From: CAYXVU01 sp964468725 | Lineage (GTDB): Bacteria > Acidobacteriota > Blastocatellia > UBA7656 | Direction: 5' to 3' | DNA length: 40,398 nucleotides | Assembly: GCA_964468725.1 (NCBI GenBank) | Contig: CAYXVU010000023.1 | Span: 1 to 40,398, forward strand | In this document: one piece after another, positions 8,503-16,418 of the stretch | Layout: the number at the start of each line of letters is the position of its first letter | How positions within the stretch are numbered: position 1 is the first letter of the stretch | The notes under the pieces: model-generated | What the model saw: the letters and a program-made list of their open reading frames with translations, nothing else | Told to the model about the DNA's origin: nothing | Databases searched by the model: none | Translations under genes and position numbers: made by a program

Positions 8503-9375
8503 TCATCGCGCTTTGACGACGTAATAGAGCACCGGTCCTTTCACTTCTTTGAACCAGTGCGGCGTACCTGCCGGGACGATGATGACATCACCCTTTTTGA
8601 TGACGCGGGTTTCGCCGCCTTGAATTTCGCGCCCGCGAATTTCGTCCGCCGCTATCGGTTTGGGTTCGATGACTGTTCCGCCGGTTACGAAGGTGGCTTC
8701 GCCTTCGAGCATGTAGATGATGTCGGCATCTTTGCTATGCACTTCGGCGATGCCGGGTTTGTCGCGGCGACTGGCATGCACCATGTACTTGTCGCTGTTA
8801 TTGAAGAGGACAGCGCCTTTGGCGAACGCCTCTTCGACCTTCTGTTTTTCGTAGTAAGCAACCGGCGCGCTCATGACGCCGTTTTCGGGATTGGCGCTCA
8901 AAGCATTGGCTCCGGCAATGGCGAGTTCTTCATCTTGTTGAGCCGATGCTGCGCCGCTCACGCCAACCGCGCCGATGATCTGCCCGTCTAGCAAAATCGG
9001 CACGCCGCCTTGCAACGGAGTGAATAAAGAATCGGGCAGCGCCACCATTGCCGTGCGCCCGTTTTTGATGATCTCTTCAAAGGCTTTGGTCGGGCGTTTG
9101 AACAGAGCGGCGGTGCGCGCTTTGCCAATGGAGATCATCGAGCCAGCGGCAAAGGTGCCGTCCAGTCGTTCGAGCGCCATCAGGTTGCCGCCGTCATCTA
9201 CGACAGCGATAACCCCGCCGGGGGCGTTGAGCCTTTTCGCTTCGGCAAAGGCTGCGGCGATGACCCGGCGCGCGCCTTCAATGGTCAACGTCTTTTTATC
9301 GGCGACCTGCGCCGGTGTTGTAACCGCCAGACTCAGCAGAGCGATCAGGGCAATCATGGTTGTGATGCGTTTCAT
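8503..9375 (-). CDS. Exported GlcG/HbpS-cupin fusion protein
   Basis: A 290-residue two-domain protein. A signal peptide (about 1-24) leads into a GlcG/HbpS domain (about 28-165) with GGVIAVVDDGGNLMALERLDG, IGKARTAALFKRPTKAFEE and LQGGVPILLDGQIIGAVGVS. A small-barrel cupin (about 185-288) follows, with IIYMLEGEATFVTGG and VIKKGDVIIVPAGTPHWF. The cupin keeps the Glu of the first motif and the His of PxGxPHW, so it may bind a metal. The frame is open upstream to 9501, but only ATG at 9375 has a good ribosome site (AGAGGA) and gives a proper signal peptide. Coupling a GlcG module to a cupin suggests one protein both binds a small molecule and senses or converts it; the ligand is unknown. Confidence 0.88.
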   Translation of the reverse strand: MKRITTMIALIALLSLAVTTPAQVADKKTLTIEGARRVIAAAFAEAKRLNAPGGVIAVVDDGGNLMALERLDGTFAAGSMISIGKARTAALFKRPTKAFEEIIKNGRTAMVALPDSLFTPLQGGVPILLDGQIIGAVGVSGAASAQQDEELAIAGANALSANPENGVMSAPVAYYEKQKVEEAFAKGAVLFNNSDKYMVHASRRDKPGIAEVHSKDADIIYMLEGEATFVTGGTVIEPKPIAADEIRGREIQGGETRVIKKGDVIIVPAGTPHWFKEVKGPVLYYVVKAR

Positions 9376-9394
9376 AGTTCCTCTCTCTTTCAGA

Positions 9395-9502
9395 GGTGAT
9401 GCGTGACCGGCGGCGAGTGACAAGTTGCGCATCGTCAGCCGCCAGCTATCTCCGCAGATAACGCGTTGGCTTCCGACGGGTTGCCGCTCGTCACTCGTCA
9501 CC
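9395..9502. repeat. Large imperfect inverted repeat between GlcG-cupin and spondin genes
   Basis: Arms at 9395-9414 and 9483-9502 match at 16 of 20 positions when one is reverse-complemented, and a small inner stem TATCT/AGATA lies at 9447-9460. The element fills nearly the whole 133-base intergenic gap. No T-run follows. It may be an RNA-stability hairpin that adjusts expression between operon members. Confidence 0.45.
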
Positions 9503-9508
9503 TGTCCC

Positions 9509-10246
9509 TTACATCACCGGCTCCGGGGTGATGGTGATGCGGAAGAGTTCGCCGTTTTTGCCAAAGAAGGTCGAAGACTTGGCTTTGTGAACCACACCGT
9601 TTTCGGCCTCGCCCGTGTTGTGTGCTTGTTGACGCGGCGCTTGATTTGCGCCGACGCCCGGCTCCTCATCCACTTCCGTACCGGCGTCATAGAGCATGAA
9701 CTTCGCGGTAAGGTCGCCGCTGATGGGTTTGCCGTTTTCAAACAGGTCAATGCCGCTATTCTTCGCCGCATAGAACCAGTCGTTCGACTGCCCGAACATA
9801 GTGACGACCGACAGGTGCATCCCCAATTTGGCGGTGAAGCTGAATTCATACGCGCCGCCCGGCAGAATCGGAGCCGGAGCGTTTGCGCCCATCGGCGTAT
9901 TGAAGACGCCGTGTTGCATATCGCTGTGGTGACCCATCAAGTAGTTGACGATCTCTGTGGGATTACCGTCTTCGGCTTGCGCTTCCAATCCGAGAATGGC
10001 CTTCTTGCCTTCGGTAAAGAGCACAACCTCTTTTCTGTGCAGCACCCAGAGTCCGGGCGAGAGCGCGAACGGCCAGCGGCTGCCATCTTTGGCAACTTGC
10101 CCGTCTTTGTTGGAAACGTTCTCGATGCGAACCGTGAACTTGACATCTCCGTTTTTCGGAGCGCCCGCTTGCGCAACGCTGAAGAGTTGCACGCCGACGA
10201 GCGCCGCAAAGAGGAAGAGAGCCGCGAAAATTCGTACCTGTTTCAT
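9509..10246 (-). CDS. Exported spondin-domain protein
   Basis: A 245-residue exported protein. The signal peptide (about 1-27, ending VAQAG) precedes a spondin N-type domain covering most of the chain: VKFTVRIENVSNKDG, FALSPGLWVLHRKE, AILGLEAQAEDGNP, GMHLSVVTMFGQSNDWFYA and the acidic turn YDAGTEVDEEPG followed by QAPRQ. In animals this fold binds calcium and matrix; in bacteria its role is unclear, probably extracellular or periplasmic ligand binding. ATG at 10246 is chosen for the AGGAG about ten bases upstream; an ATG three codons earlier sits too close to it. It lies between the aquaporin gene and the GlcG-cupin gene in the same direction and is probably in their operon. Confidence 0.85.
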   Translation of the reverse strand: MKQVRIFAALFLFAALVGVQLFSVAQAGAPKNGDVKFTVRIENVSNKDGQVAKDGSRWPFALSPGLWVLHRKEVVLFTEGKKAILGLEAQAEDGNPTEIVNYLMGHHSDMQHGVFNTPMGANAPAPILPGGAYEFSFTAKLGMHLSVVTMFGQSNDWFYAAKNSGIDLFENGKPISGDLTAKFMLYDAGTEVDEEPGVGANQAPRQQAHNTGEAENGVVHKAKSSTFFGKNGELFRITITPEPVM

Positions 10247-10307
10247 TATCTTCATTCTCCTTCTACTGTTTCGTTTCAAATTCGTGACGACCCGAAGTCG
10301 TCGGTTG

Positions 10308-11087
10308 TTATAGCCCTTGATTGGCACCGCAAAAGATGCAGCGATAACGATTTTCGTGATGCAGCTTCGCGCACAAAACGCGAGCTTTTGAGCGTGTATA
10401 CACCTCCGCTGCCAACAACATCCCGGCCAGCGGAGCGGTGAAGTAGATCCAGAGCGCCGTCCAAACCTGCCCGGTGAGCGCCGAACCGAAGGTGCGCGCC
10501 GGGTTCATACTCATTCCCGAAAGCGGCGCTTCGATGCTGATATAGGTTGCCACCAGACAACCGGCGAACAGCCCGGTAAAGCGTGCCAGCTTCGGGTGAT
10601 TGGAGACCCGCAAAATCACTGACATCATCACAAACGAGATGGCCAGTTCGGCGACGAAGGCGATGGCGACGCCGCGCATCCCCGGCGTCGTTGCGACATA
10701 GTTGACCGCCGGGTGCGCGATGGCTCGGCCAACGATCAAAGCGGCGATCACCACGCCGAGCACGCCGCCAACGAATTGCGCAATGATGTAAAAGACCGCA
10801 TCCGGCGATTTGATCTTTCCCAATCGCAAAAAGGTCAGCGTCACCGAGGGGTTGAAATGCGCGCCCGAGCGTTTGCCGATGGGCGAATAGACGATGGCGA
10901 TGGCGGTCAGCCCCATCGCCAAGCCAGTCAGCACGCGTCGGAGCGTTGCGTCGCTGATGGCCTGTTGCACAGGCGAAGCCGGATGATCGAGCAGCACACT
11001 GAATAGGCAGGCAGAGAGCATAAAGATGGCCAATTCAAGCGCCTCCATCAGATATTCCGGCCAATGTTGTTTCATCGCTTCGCTCAT
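10308..11087 (-). CDS. Aquaporin/MIP family channel with Cys-His C-terminal tail
   Basis: A 259-residue major intrinsic protein with six transmembrane helices. The two pore half-helices are HFNPSVTLTF (NPS in place of the usual NPA) and MSMNPARTFG. It should conduct water or small neutral solutes such as glycerol; selectivity cannot be told. The cytosolic tail carries CAKLHHENRYRCIFCG, a compact Cys-His-His-Cys-Cys pattern that could bind a metal or be redox-active. ATG at 11087 has GAGGAG upstream and is preferred to a TTG four codons earlier. It starts 12 bases after the stop of a 76-codon gene and is followed by the spondin gene after about 60 bases, so it is probably within an operon. Confidence 0.93.
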   Translation of the reverse strand: MSEAMKQHWPEYLMEALELAIFMLSACLFSVLLDHPASPVQQAISDATLRRVLTGLAMGLTAIAIVYSPIGKRSGAHFNPSVTLTFLRLGKIKSPDAVFYIIAQFVGGVLGVVIAALIVGRAIAHPAVNYVATTPGMRGVAIAFVAELAISFVMMSVILRVSNHPKLARFTGLFAGCLVATYISIEAPLSGMSMNPARTFGSALTGQVWTALWIYFTAPLAGMLLAAEVYTRSKARVLCAKLHHENRYRCIFCGANQGL

Positions 11088-11099
11088 CTCTCTCCTCAA

Positions 11100-11330
11100 T
11101 TAGGCAACGCGCTCGACGGTCGCTTGCCAGCAGGATGCGAACTTGATGCAGGCTTGCAGACGCAGCAGCTCGTCAGGTTTACCGGCGAAGGCCGGAGCGA
11201 TCACGCTGCCGTCCATTTCGACTTCGAAGCCGTGCAGTTCGGCGTGTGCTCCATCGGTCGCCGCAATCAAGCCCAACAACTTGGCGCTGGCGCTTCTCGA
11301 CGATTTCGCAAAACGGTTATGCCTCTTCAT
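11100..11330 (-). CDS. Small protein of unknown function
   Basis: A 76-residue reading frame starting at ATG 11330, with AGGAG about eight bases upstream, lying between the subtilase and aquaporin genes and in the same direction. The N-terminus is basic and serine-rich (MKRHNRFAKSSRSASAK). A hydrophobic stretch LLGLIAATDG follows, then GFEVEMDGSVIAPAF, and a C-terminal helix with two cysteines (ACIKFASCW). No family was recognised. Its tight spacing (28 bases after the subtilase stop, 12 before the channel start) and its ribosome site argue that it is a real gene. It might be a substrate or partner of the adjacent protease, but that is only a guess from position. Confidence 0.6.
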   Translation of the reverse strand: MKRHNRFAKSSRSASAKLLGLIAATDGAHAELHGFEVEMDGSVIAPAFAGKPDELLRLQACIKFASCWQATVERVA

Positions 11331-11358
11331 CCTATTTCTCCTTCGCGCTCCGTCGCCC

Positions 11359-12870
11359 TCAGTCGAGGTTGAGCACAGAATTCCAGCCGCCATAGTTGTC
11401 CGACTCTTTGAGTCCGTTGGCCGGATCATCAATCCAACGCGAGCCGTCAATAATCAGCTTGTAGCGGTAACGACCGGCTTCGGGGGCAACGATTTCGCCG
11501 CGCCAGATACCGGAATCCGCTTTGACGAGCGGTGTTCGGCGTCCATCCCAGTCGTTGAAATCGCCCGCCAGCGCGACGCTTTGCGCCGCTTCATTGTGAT
11601 AAACAAAGACCACTCTTCCGGCCTCGATGCGCGGCGGGCAAAAATCGAATTCCATGTGCGTGTGGTTTTCACGGCGCGCCTCTTCGACGGCGAGGCGGGC
11701 ATTGAGCACGCCATAGCCTTGTCGAATCAGCGACTCATCGCGCAGACGATTGGCCGTCGAAATCAGAATGCTTTTGATGGCCGCCGGGGTCAGTCGGGGA
11801 TTGGCTTCGAGCATCTGCGCGACGACCGACGCGACGATGGGGGCGGCAAACGAAGTCCCGTCAACGTGCTGATAATGAGTGGCGACGGTTTTGCTGTCGC
11901 GCAGCGCCTCTTCTGCCGCGCGCCGAATCGTTTCGGCATCTTCGTCAAGCAGCGCATCGGGAAGCTCCGCGCGTTGCCACACGTCGCGCGCCAGTTCGTT
12001 GAGCAGATAACCGGATGCGCCGACCAATCGTGACAGGCTGCTCAGCAAGTAGTCGGGCGCGCTGGCGAGTTTCGATAAGGTTTCGGCGCGTTGATAGGCC
12101 TCGGTATTGGGCAAAATCGGTGCAGCCACCCAGATGGCGGGGGCGATGATCTCCGGTTTAACCAGCCCGTCCGGCGTCTCGCCGTAACTGGAGCAGTAGA
12201 GCGCAAGGCTTTCGGCATCGAGTTGATTGCCATCGTTATAGCCGCCAACCGTAATCACTGAAGGCGAGCTGGCAGGCGGCAGCGTTTTGTGCCAGTCGGT
12301 GCAGCCGGAATTGCCTGCCGCAACGACGATGACCAGACCCTGTTTGATGGCCTCTTCGGCGGCTTGATCGGCGAGGCTGTCTCGGTAGGAGAGATCGTCA
12401 TCGCCGCCCGCCGAAATGCTGATGATGCGGATGCCGTAACGATCTTTGTTCTCAATCGCCCAACGGATGCCGCGCGCGATGTTGGCTTCGGGGATGCGCC
12501 CTTGCTCGCTGATCTTGACCAACACGAGCTGCGCATCACTAGCCAAACCGCGATAGAACCCGTCCGACAAAAAGCCGTTGCCCGCGCAGGTCACCGAGGT
12601 CTGCGTTCCGTGCCATTGCCAGCCGTGCGGCGTCTGCTCGGCGTTGAGTCGGGCATGTGGGTCTGTGATGTCGTGGTAAGCGAGAATGCGGCTTGTGGGC
12701 AGCGTTAAGTCGGGATGCGGATAAAAACCCGAATCTAAAAAAGCGATGGTCACGCCTTTGCCGCTATATTGCGTATCGGCGTTGAGGCGCGTCGCAGTGG
12801 GCAACACGGCGAAGCGATTCGGCGTGTGCAGGTGATCGTGTTGAGCCGGTTTGGAAGTAGCGTTCATCAT
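11359..12870 (-). CDS. Intracellular-type subtilase with C-terminal AMPK/CBM48-like glycogen-binding domain
   Basis: A 503-residue S8 peptidase without a signal peptide. Numbered from ATG 12870, the triad is Asp46 (AFLDSGF), His87 (WQWHGTQTS) and Ser340 (DGTSFAAP), with oxyanion Asn187 (AAGNSG). A mostly helical insertion of about 80 residues (255-335) separates PEIIAPA from the serine motif. The C-terminal 85 residues form an E-set/CBM48-like domain as in AMP-kinase beta subunits: VALAGDFNDWDGRRTPLVK and YRYKLIIDGSRWIDDPANG. The family cleaves peptides; the extra domain normally binds alpha-glucans. A protease carrying a glycogen-binding module is unusual. The ribosome site is weak; TTG at 12882 is an alternative start. 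It is the first gene of the leftward cluster. Confidence 0.92.
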   Translation of the reverse strand: MMNATSKPAQHDHLHTPNRFAVLPTATRLNADTQYSGKGVTIAFLDSGFYPHPDLTLPTSRILAYHDITDPHARLNAEQTPHGWQWHGTQTSVTCAGNGFLSDGFYRGLASDAQLVLVKISEQGRIPEANIARGIRWAIENKDRYGIRIISISAGGDDDLSYRDSLADQAAEEAIKQGLVIVVAAGNSGCTDWHKTLPPASSPSVITVGGYNDGNQLDAESLALYCSSYGETPDGLVKPEIIAPAIWVAAPILPNTEAYQRAETLSKLASAPDYLLSSLSRLVGASGYLLNELARDVWQRAELPDALLDEDAETIRRAAEEALRDSKTVATHYQHVDGTSFAAPIVASVVAQMLEANPRLTPAAIKSILISTANRLRDESLIRQGYGVLNARLAVEEARRENHTHMEFDFCPPRIEAGRVVFVYHNEAAQSVALAGDFNDWDGRRTPLVKADSGIWRGEIVAPEAGRYRYKLIIDGSRWIDDPANGLKESDNYGGWNSVLNLD

Positions 12871-13325
12871 TGTATTACCCAAGAATCGTGAGCACGTTGC
12901 TCAAGGCTGTCGCGCTCACCCCATTTATGACGACCTCTTTCGGAATTATTCCCGCTGCCGACGCGCGGGGTCTGAATAGCGGCCAACGTTATTATTGACA
13001 GCCAATGGCCTGCATATTAGACTGGCCACGTCGTTTGCGTTTGTTTGACATCACCGAAAAGGCACACCGAAAGTGATTTCGGGCCGCAAAGCCATGGCCT
13101 TTGCGATTGCGGGTTGAGGATTTTGGATGGGCTGCGCCTACGAAAGAACGCCGTCTGGAATCGCCAATCTGCCATTCTGTAAAGGATGTCTGGTTGCCGA
13201 AGTGAAGTTGAAAACGGCTCCCTGCCTCAGTTTCAACTACACTCCGATTCATCGCCCCTAATTGCGCGTGTCATCCCCAGTGACGGCGCGATTGCTTCTC
13301 AACAACACTCGATAGCGGAGATACG
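12871..13325. other. Divergent intergenic region
   Basis: About 455 bases separate the leftward subtilase from the rightward transglycosylase, so promoters for both should lie here. An inverted repeat GTTGAAA (13207-13213) / TTTCAAC (13231-13237) lies about 90 bases before the transglycosylase start and could be an operator. An 86-codon leftward frame (12992-13252) is present but has a poor ribosome site and an unnatural composition, so it is not called. No clear -35/-10 pair was found by eye. Confidence 0.4.
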
Positions 13326-14156
13326 ATGAGATCGGTTTTTACTCTGTGTTTATTCCTATGTTTCGGATTGATCTATACGGAAGCACAAGCGCAAGAGGTG
13401 AGCATCGTCGCCAGTGAAGAGGCGGTGCGCTCGTCCCGCACGCCGACGATGGCTGTAGAAGAGAGTTCTCTGCCCGTCATCAACAAACCGCAAGTAGAGT
13501 CCAAGACGGTCGCCATCCCGACGAAAAAGCGTGGCAAGAAAGGGGCGACATCAGCGGCGGCTCAAACTCCGACCGCGCCGGTGACGCCGACCGCCCCGCC
13601 GCCGATGGTGATGGGGGATGTGCAATTGACGGAAGAGATTCTTGAACAACCCATCGCCACGACCGGCAACCCGTTTTATGATGAGGCGGTGAAACAATCG
13701 GCTGCGCGTCACGGCGTAGACCCCAATCTGGTGATGGCGGTGATGCGACAAGAGTCGGGCTTCAATCCGCGCGCTCGCTCCTACAAGGGCGCGTCCGGCT
13801 TGATGCAACTGATGCCCGCAACGGCGCGTCGCTTCGGCGTCAATAACATCTTCGACCCGACCGAAAATATTGAAGCCGGAACTCGCTATTTGCGCTTCCT
13901 GCTCGACAAATTCAACGGCGATGTCAAACTCGCCTTGGCAGGCTACAACGCAGGCGAAGGCGCTGTGGTCAATTACGGCTACACCGTGCCGCCTTATCGA
14001 GAAACCCAGCATTACGTGCGCACCATATCGGCTAAGTATGGCGCGACCAAACATCGAAACCCGAATCGAAAAAGCGCCACAATGGCCGCTGCCAAAGCTC
14101 CTGATGCAATGACCTTTTCAACCGCCTCCAGTACGCGTCTGTCGAATAACTATTAG
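13326..14156 (+). CDS. Exported lytic transglycosylase (SLT domain)
   Basis: A 276-residue peptidoglycan lytic transglycosylase of the Slt/MltE type. It has a signal peptide (about 1-22, AQA cleavage), a low-complexity Pro/Ala/Thr linker (50-95) and a C-terminal SLT domain (about 112-240). Catalytic Glu143 sits in RQESGFNPRARS, followed by the family motifs GLMQLMPATA and AGYNAGEGAV. It cleaves the glycan strand to 1,6-anhydro-MurNAc. GGAG lies five bases before the ATG. The N-acetylmuramoyl-alanine amidase gene follows 177 bases later in the same direction, so the two make a peptidoglycan-remodelling pair. Confidence 0.94.
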   Translation: MRSVFTLCLFLCFGLIYTEAQAQEVSIVASEEAVRSSRTPTMAVEESSLPVINKPQVESKTVAIPTKKRGKKGATSAAAQTPTAPVTPTAPPPMVMGDVQLTEEILEQPIATTGNPFYDEAVKQSAARHGVDPNLVMAVMRQESGFNPRARSYKGASGLMQLMPATARRFGVNNIFDPTENIEAGTRYLRFLLDKFNGDVKLALAGYNAGEGAVVNYGYTVPPYRETQHYVRTISAKYGATKHRNPNRKSATMAAAKAPDAMTFSTASSTRLSNNY

Positions 14157-14333
14157 GTGACCGGTGTCGAGATTCGGAGGTCTGAGAGAGATGAGCGCGG
14201 GTTGGCTGTCACTCCCTCTGCTCTGACATCGAAACCCGATCCGCAGGCAAGCTGACACTGAAGACCTGATTCGGAGACTTACCCCCCCTCTGTTGCGCGC
14301 CCCTAATCACTCGTCCCCCATGATCTGTGACGT

Positions 14334-16367
14334 ATGGGCAAGTCATTACACAATCAACTGGCGATTCGTGTCATCGTTTTGACGTTGGCTTTTTGTTTGG
14401 CCGTGCGCCCGACTCTCAATGCCGCTGACCCGGCAGAGGAGGCGGCACGCCGTCCGCACTCGTTATCTGAAAATCTCTTCTTACACGCCACAGAAATAAC
14501 CGACGCTCTGCATAACCAACCGCTTGAAGAACGCAGTCTTGGCCAATACCGCACGGCGCTCGATTCGTTCAATCAAGTTGTGCGCCTCAACGCTGACGCG
14601 CACCTGTCGGCACAAGCGCTGGCGCGCATGGCCGAAATCCAACGCGAGATGGCCGACGCCACCGGCAACGGAGCCTATTATCAGCAGTCGGTCAAAACCT
14701 TTCGCCGCTTGATTGCCGACTACCCACACAGTTCGTTTGTCGGCGATGCATTGGTGAGCATTGCCCAGATTTACGAAGAGAATCTGCAAGACCTCGAAGG
14801 CGCGGCGGGCGCGTACCGCGAGTTGATTGATTACTTTCCGGCTTCGGTGATGGCGCGCGAAGCGAAAGCCGTGTTGGCGCGCTTCGAAGCCGAACTCCGA
14901 AATCGCCCGACAGATGTGACCGCAACCGGCAACGCCAATCTGAGCGAAGAGGCGCTCGATAACCTTTTGCAGGTGGTCAACGTGCGAAACTTCGGTTCCG
15001 CCGATTATGCGCGCGTGGTCATTGATCTATCCAGCGATGCTGCCTTTTCCGAGCAACGGGTGAGCGACACGCGATTGCGAGTTCAACTGAGTGGTGTCGC
15101 GGTGTCGCCTGCGCTCTACGGTCGCAAGTTCATCATCGGCGACGGGCGATTGCTCAGACGCATTCAAGTTTTCGAAAGCGGCGCACCTGCGTTAGCGAGC
15201 GCCGCCGCCCGCAGCGTTGCCGTCGAGATCGAAGTCAGTTCGCTGGCCAACTACTCGGCCTTCAAATTGAATAGCCCCGAACGCCTCGTCATTGACCTGC
15301 ACGGCACCAATTCGCGCGTTCAATCGCAAGCCGTGCGCGAAGCGCGGGCGCTCGATGCCGAAACCTCGAATCACACCCCTCCCGAAGTGGTCGCGCCGCA
15401 ACCGACTGCCGCAAATGCGACCCTCTCATCACGACCGCAACCGACCATTGCAACAACGGCTCCGGTAACGGCTAACCAGCCAAAGATGACCACCGGCAAA
15501 GCTCATACAGACCTGCCGGAAATCAACGACCCTATTCTGCTCTTCGGCGCCAACGACACTAGCAAAGCAAAAGATACGGCCAAGTCTGCCGACTCGCTCG
15601 CCGCCAGCGTAGACGCAAAGGCTGCGTCTTCCGCAATCAAATGCATCGTCATTGACCCCGGTCACGGCGGTCACGATACCGGCACGATCAGTCCCAATGG
15701 TATGCGCGAAAAAGAGTTGACTCTCGATGTTGCGCGCCGACTGCGCGCCTACATCAAACGCAATTACCCTGACATCGAAGTGGTGATGACGCGTGACAAT
15801 GACCGCTTTGTCGCTCTCGAAGAGCGCACGGCGATTGCTAACGCGCGACGCGCAGACCTGTTCATCTCCGTGCACGCGAACGCCAGTCCATCATCTGCCG
15901 CAAGCGGCGTTGAGACCTTCTTCGTCAGCCCGGATCGCGCCAAACCGGCGAGCCGTCCAACGCCTGCTCAAGCAAACGCGCCGTCAACGCCAACGCAGCC
16001 TGCGGCTGCTGACTCGATGCCCGCCGCTACGCCTGCCGCGCAAACGCCCGCGCAGAAGCCGCAACCGCTGATGGCAAGCATCTCGACAACCGGCAATCGA
16101 GTCGCCGAATCGCGTGAGCTGGCACGCTACATCCAATCGGGGTTGGTGCGGGGTATCGGCGCACAATCGCCGCGCACGGCAATGAATCGCGGCGTCAAAC
16201 ATGCACCTTTCGCCGTGCTGGTCGGCGCGGCAATGCCGAGCGTATTGGCGGAAATCTCTTTTCTCTCAAACCCGCGCGATGAGGCGCTGTTGCAAACCTC
16301 CGCTTTTCGGGAGCGTATCGCGGCTTCGCTCTTTGCCGGACTCAACGCCTATCTAAAGAAGAAATAA
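14334..16367 (+). CDS. N-acetylmuramoyl-L-alanine amidase with TPR and AMIN domains
   Basis: A 677-residue exported AmiC-like amidase. Order of parts: signal peptide (1-30), TPR-like helices (about 60-190, with AYYQQSVKTFRRLIADYPHS), an AMIN-type beta domain (about 210-325, with YARVVIDLS and RLVIDLHG), a low-complexity linker (330-430), and the Amidase_3 domain (about 436-675). Zinc ligands are His444 (DPGHGGHD), Glu461 (REKELTLD) and His514 (SVHANA), with catalytic Glu640 (LAEISFLSN). A Pro/Ala/Gln-rich insert of about 45 residues (near 533-577) interrupts the catalytic domain. It removes the stem peptide from MurNAc and usually acts in daughter-cell separation. No strong ribosome site precedes the ATG. 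Confidence 0.94.
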   Translation: MGKSLHNQLAIRVIVLTLAFCLAVRPTLNAADPAEEAARRPHSLSENLFLHATEITDALHNQPLEERSLGQYRTALDSFNQVVRLNADAHLSAQALARMAEIQREMADATGNGAYYQQSVKTFRRLIADYPHSSFVGDALVSIAQIYEENLQDLEGAAGAYRELIDYFPASVMAREAKAVLARFEAELRNRPTDVTATGNANLSEEALDNLLQVVNVRNFGSADYARVVIDLSSDAAFSEQRVSDTRLRVQLSGVAVSPALYGRKFIIGDGRLLRRIQVFESGAPALASAAARSVAVEIEVSSLANYSAFKLNSPERLVIDLHGTNSRVQSQAVREARALDAETSNHTPPEVVAPQPTAANATLSSRPQPTIATTAPVTANQPKMTTGKAHTDLPEINDPILLFGANDTSKAKDTAKSADSLAASVDAKAASSAIKCIVIDPGHGGHDTGTISPNGMREKELTLDVARRLRAYIKRNYPDIEVVMTRDNDRFVALEERTAIANARRADLFISVHANASPSSAASGVETFFVSPDRAKPASRPTPAQANAPSTPTQPAAADSMPAATPAAQTPAQKPQPLMASISTTGNRVAESRELARYIQSGLVRGIGAQSPRTAMNRGVKHAPFAVLVGAAMPSVLAEISFLSNPRDEALLQTSAFRERIAASLFAGLNAYLKKK

Positions 16368-16418
16368 CCGAGCGTGCGAGTGATGCAATGAAAGGGTAAA
16401 GGGATTTCCTACGCACCT

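Noticed and set aside
12992..13252. Leftward 86-codon frame in the subtilase-transglycosylase gap
   Set aside because: Poor ribosome spacing, Arg/Ser-rich composition without structure and no recognisable motif; more likely a chance frame in a promoter region.
13180..13328. Rightward 47-codon frame ending across the transglycosylase start
   Set aside because: Its ATG has no usable ribosome site and the product shows no signal, helix or motif; overlap with the next ATG alone is not enough.
16368..16418. Terminator between the amidase and M50 genes
   Set aside because: The GAAAGG/CCTTTC pairing has several mismatches and no T-run on either strand.
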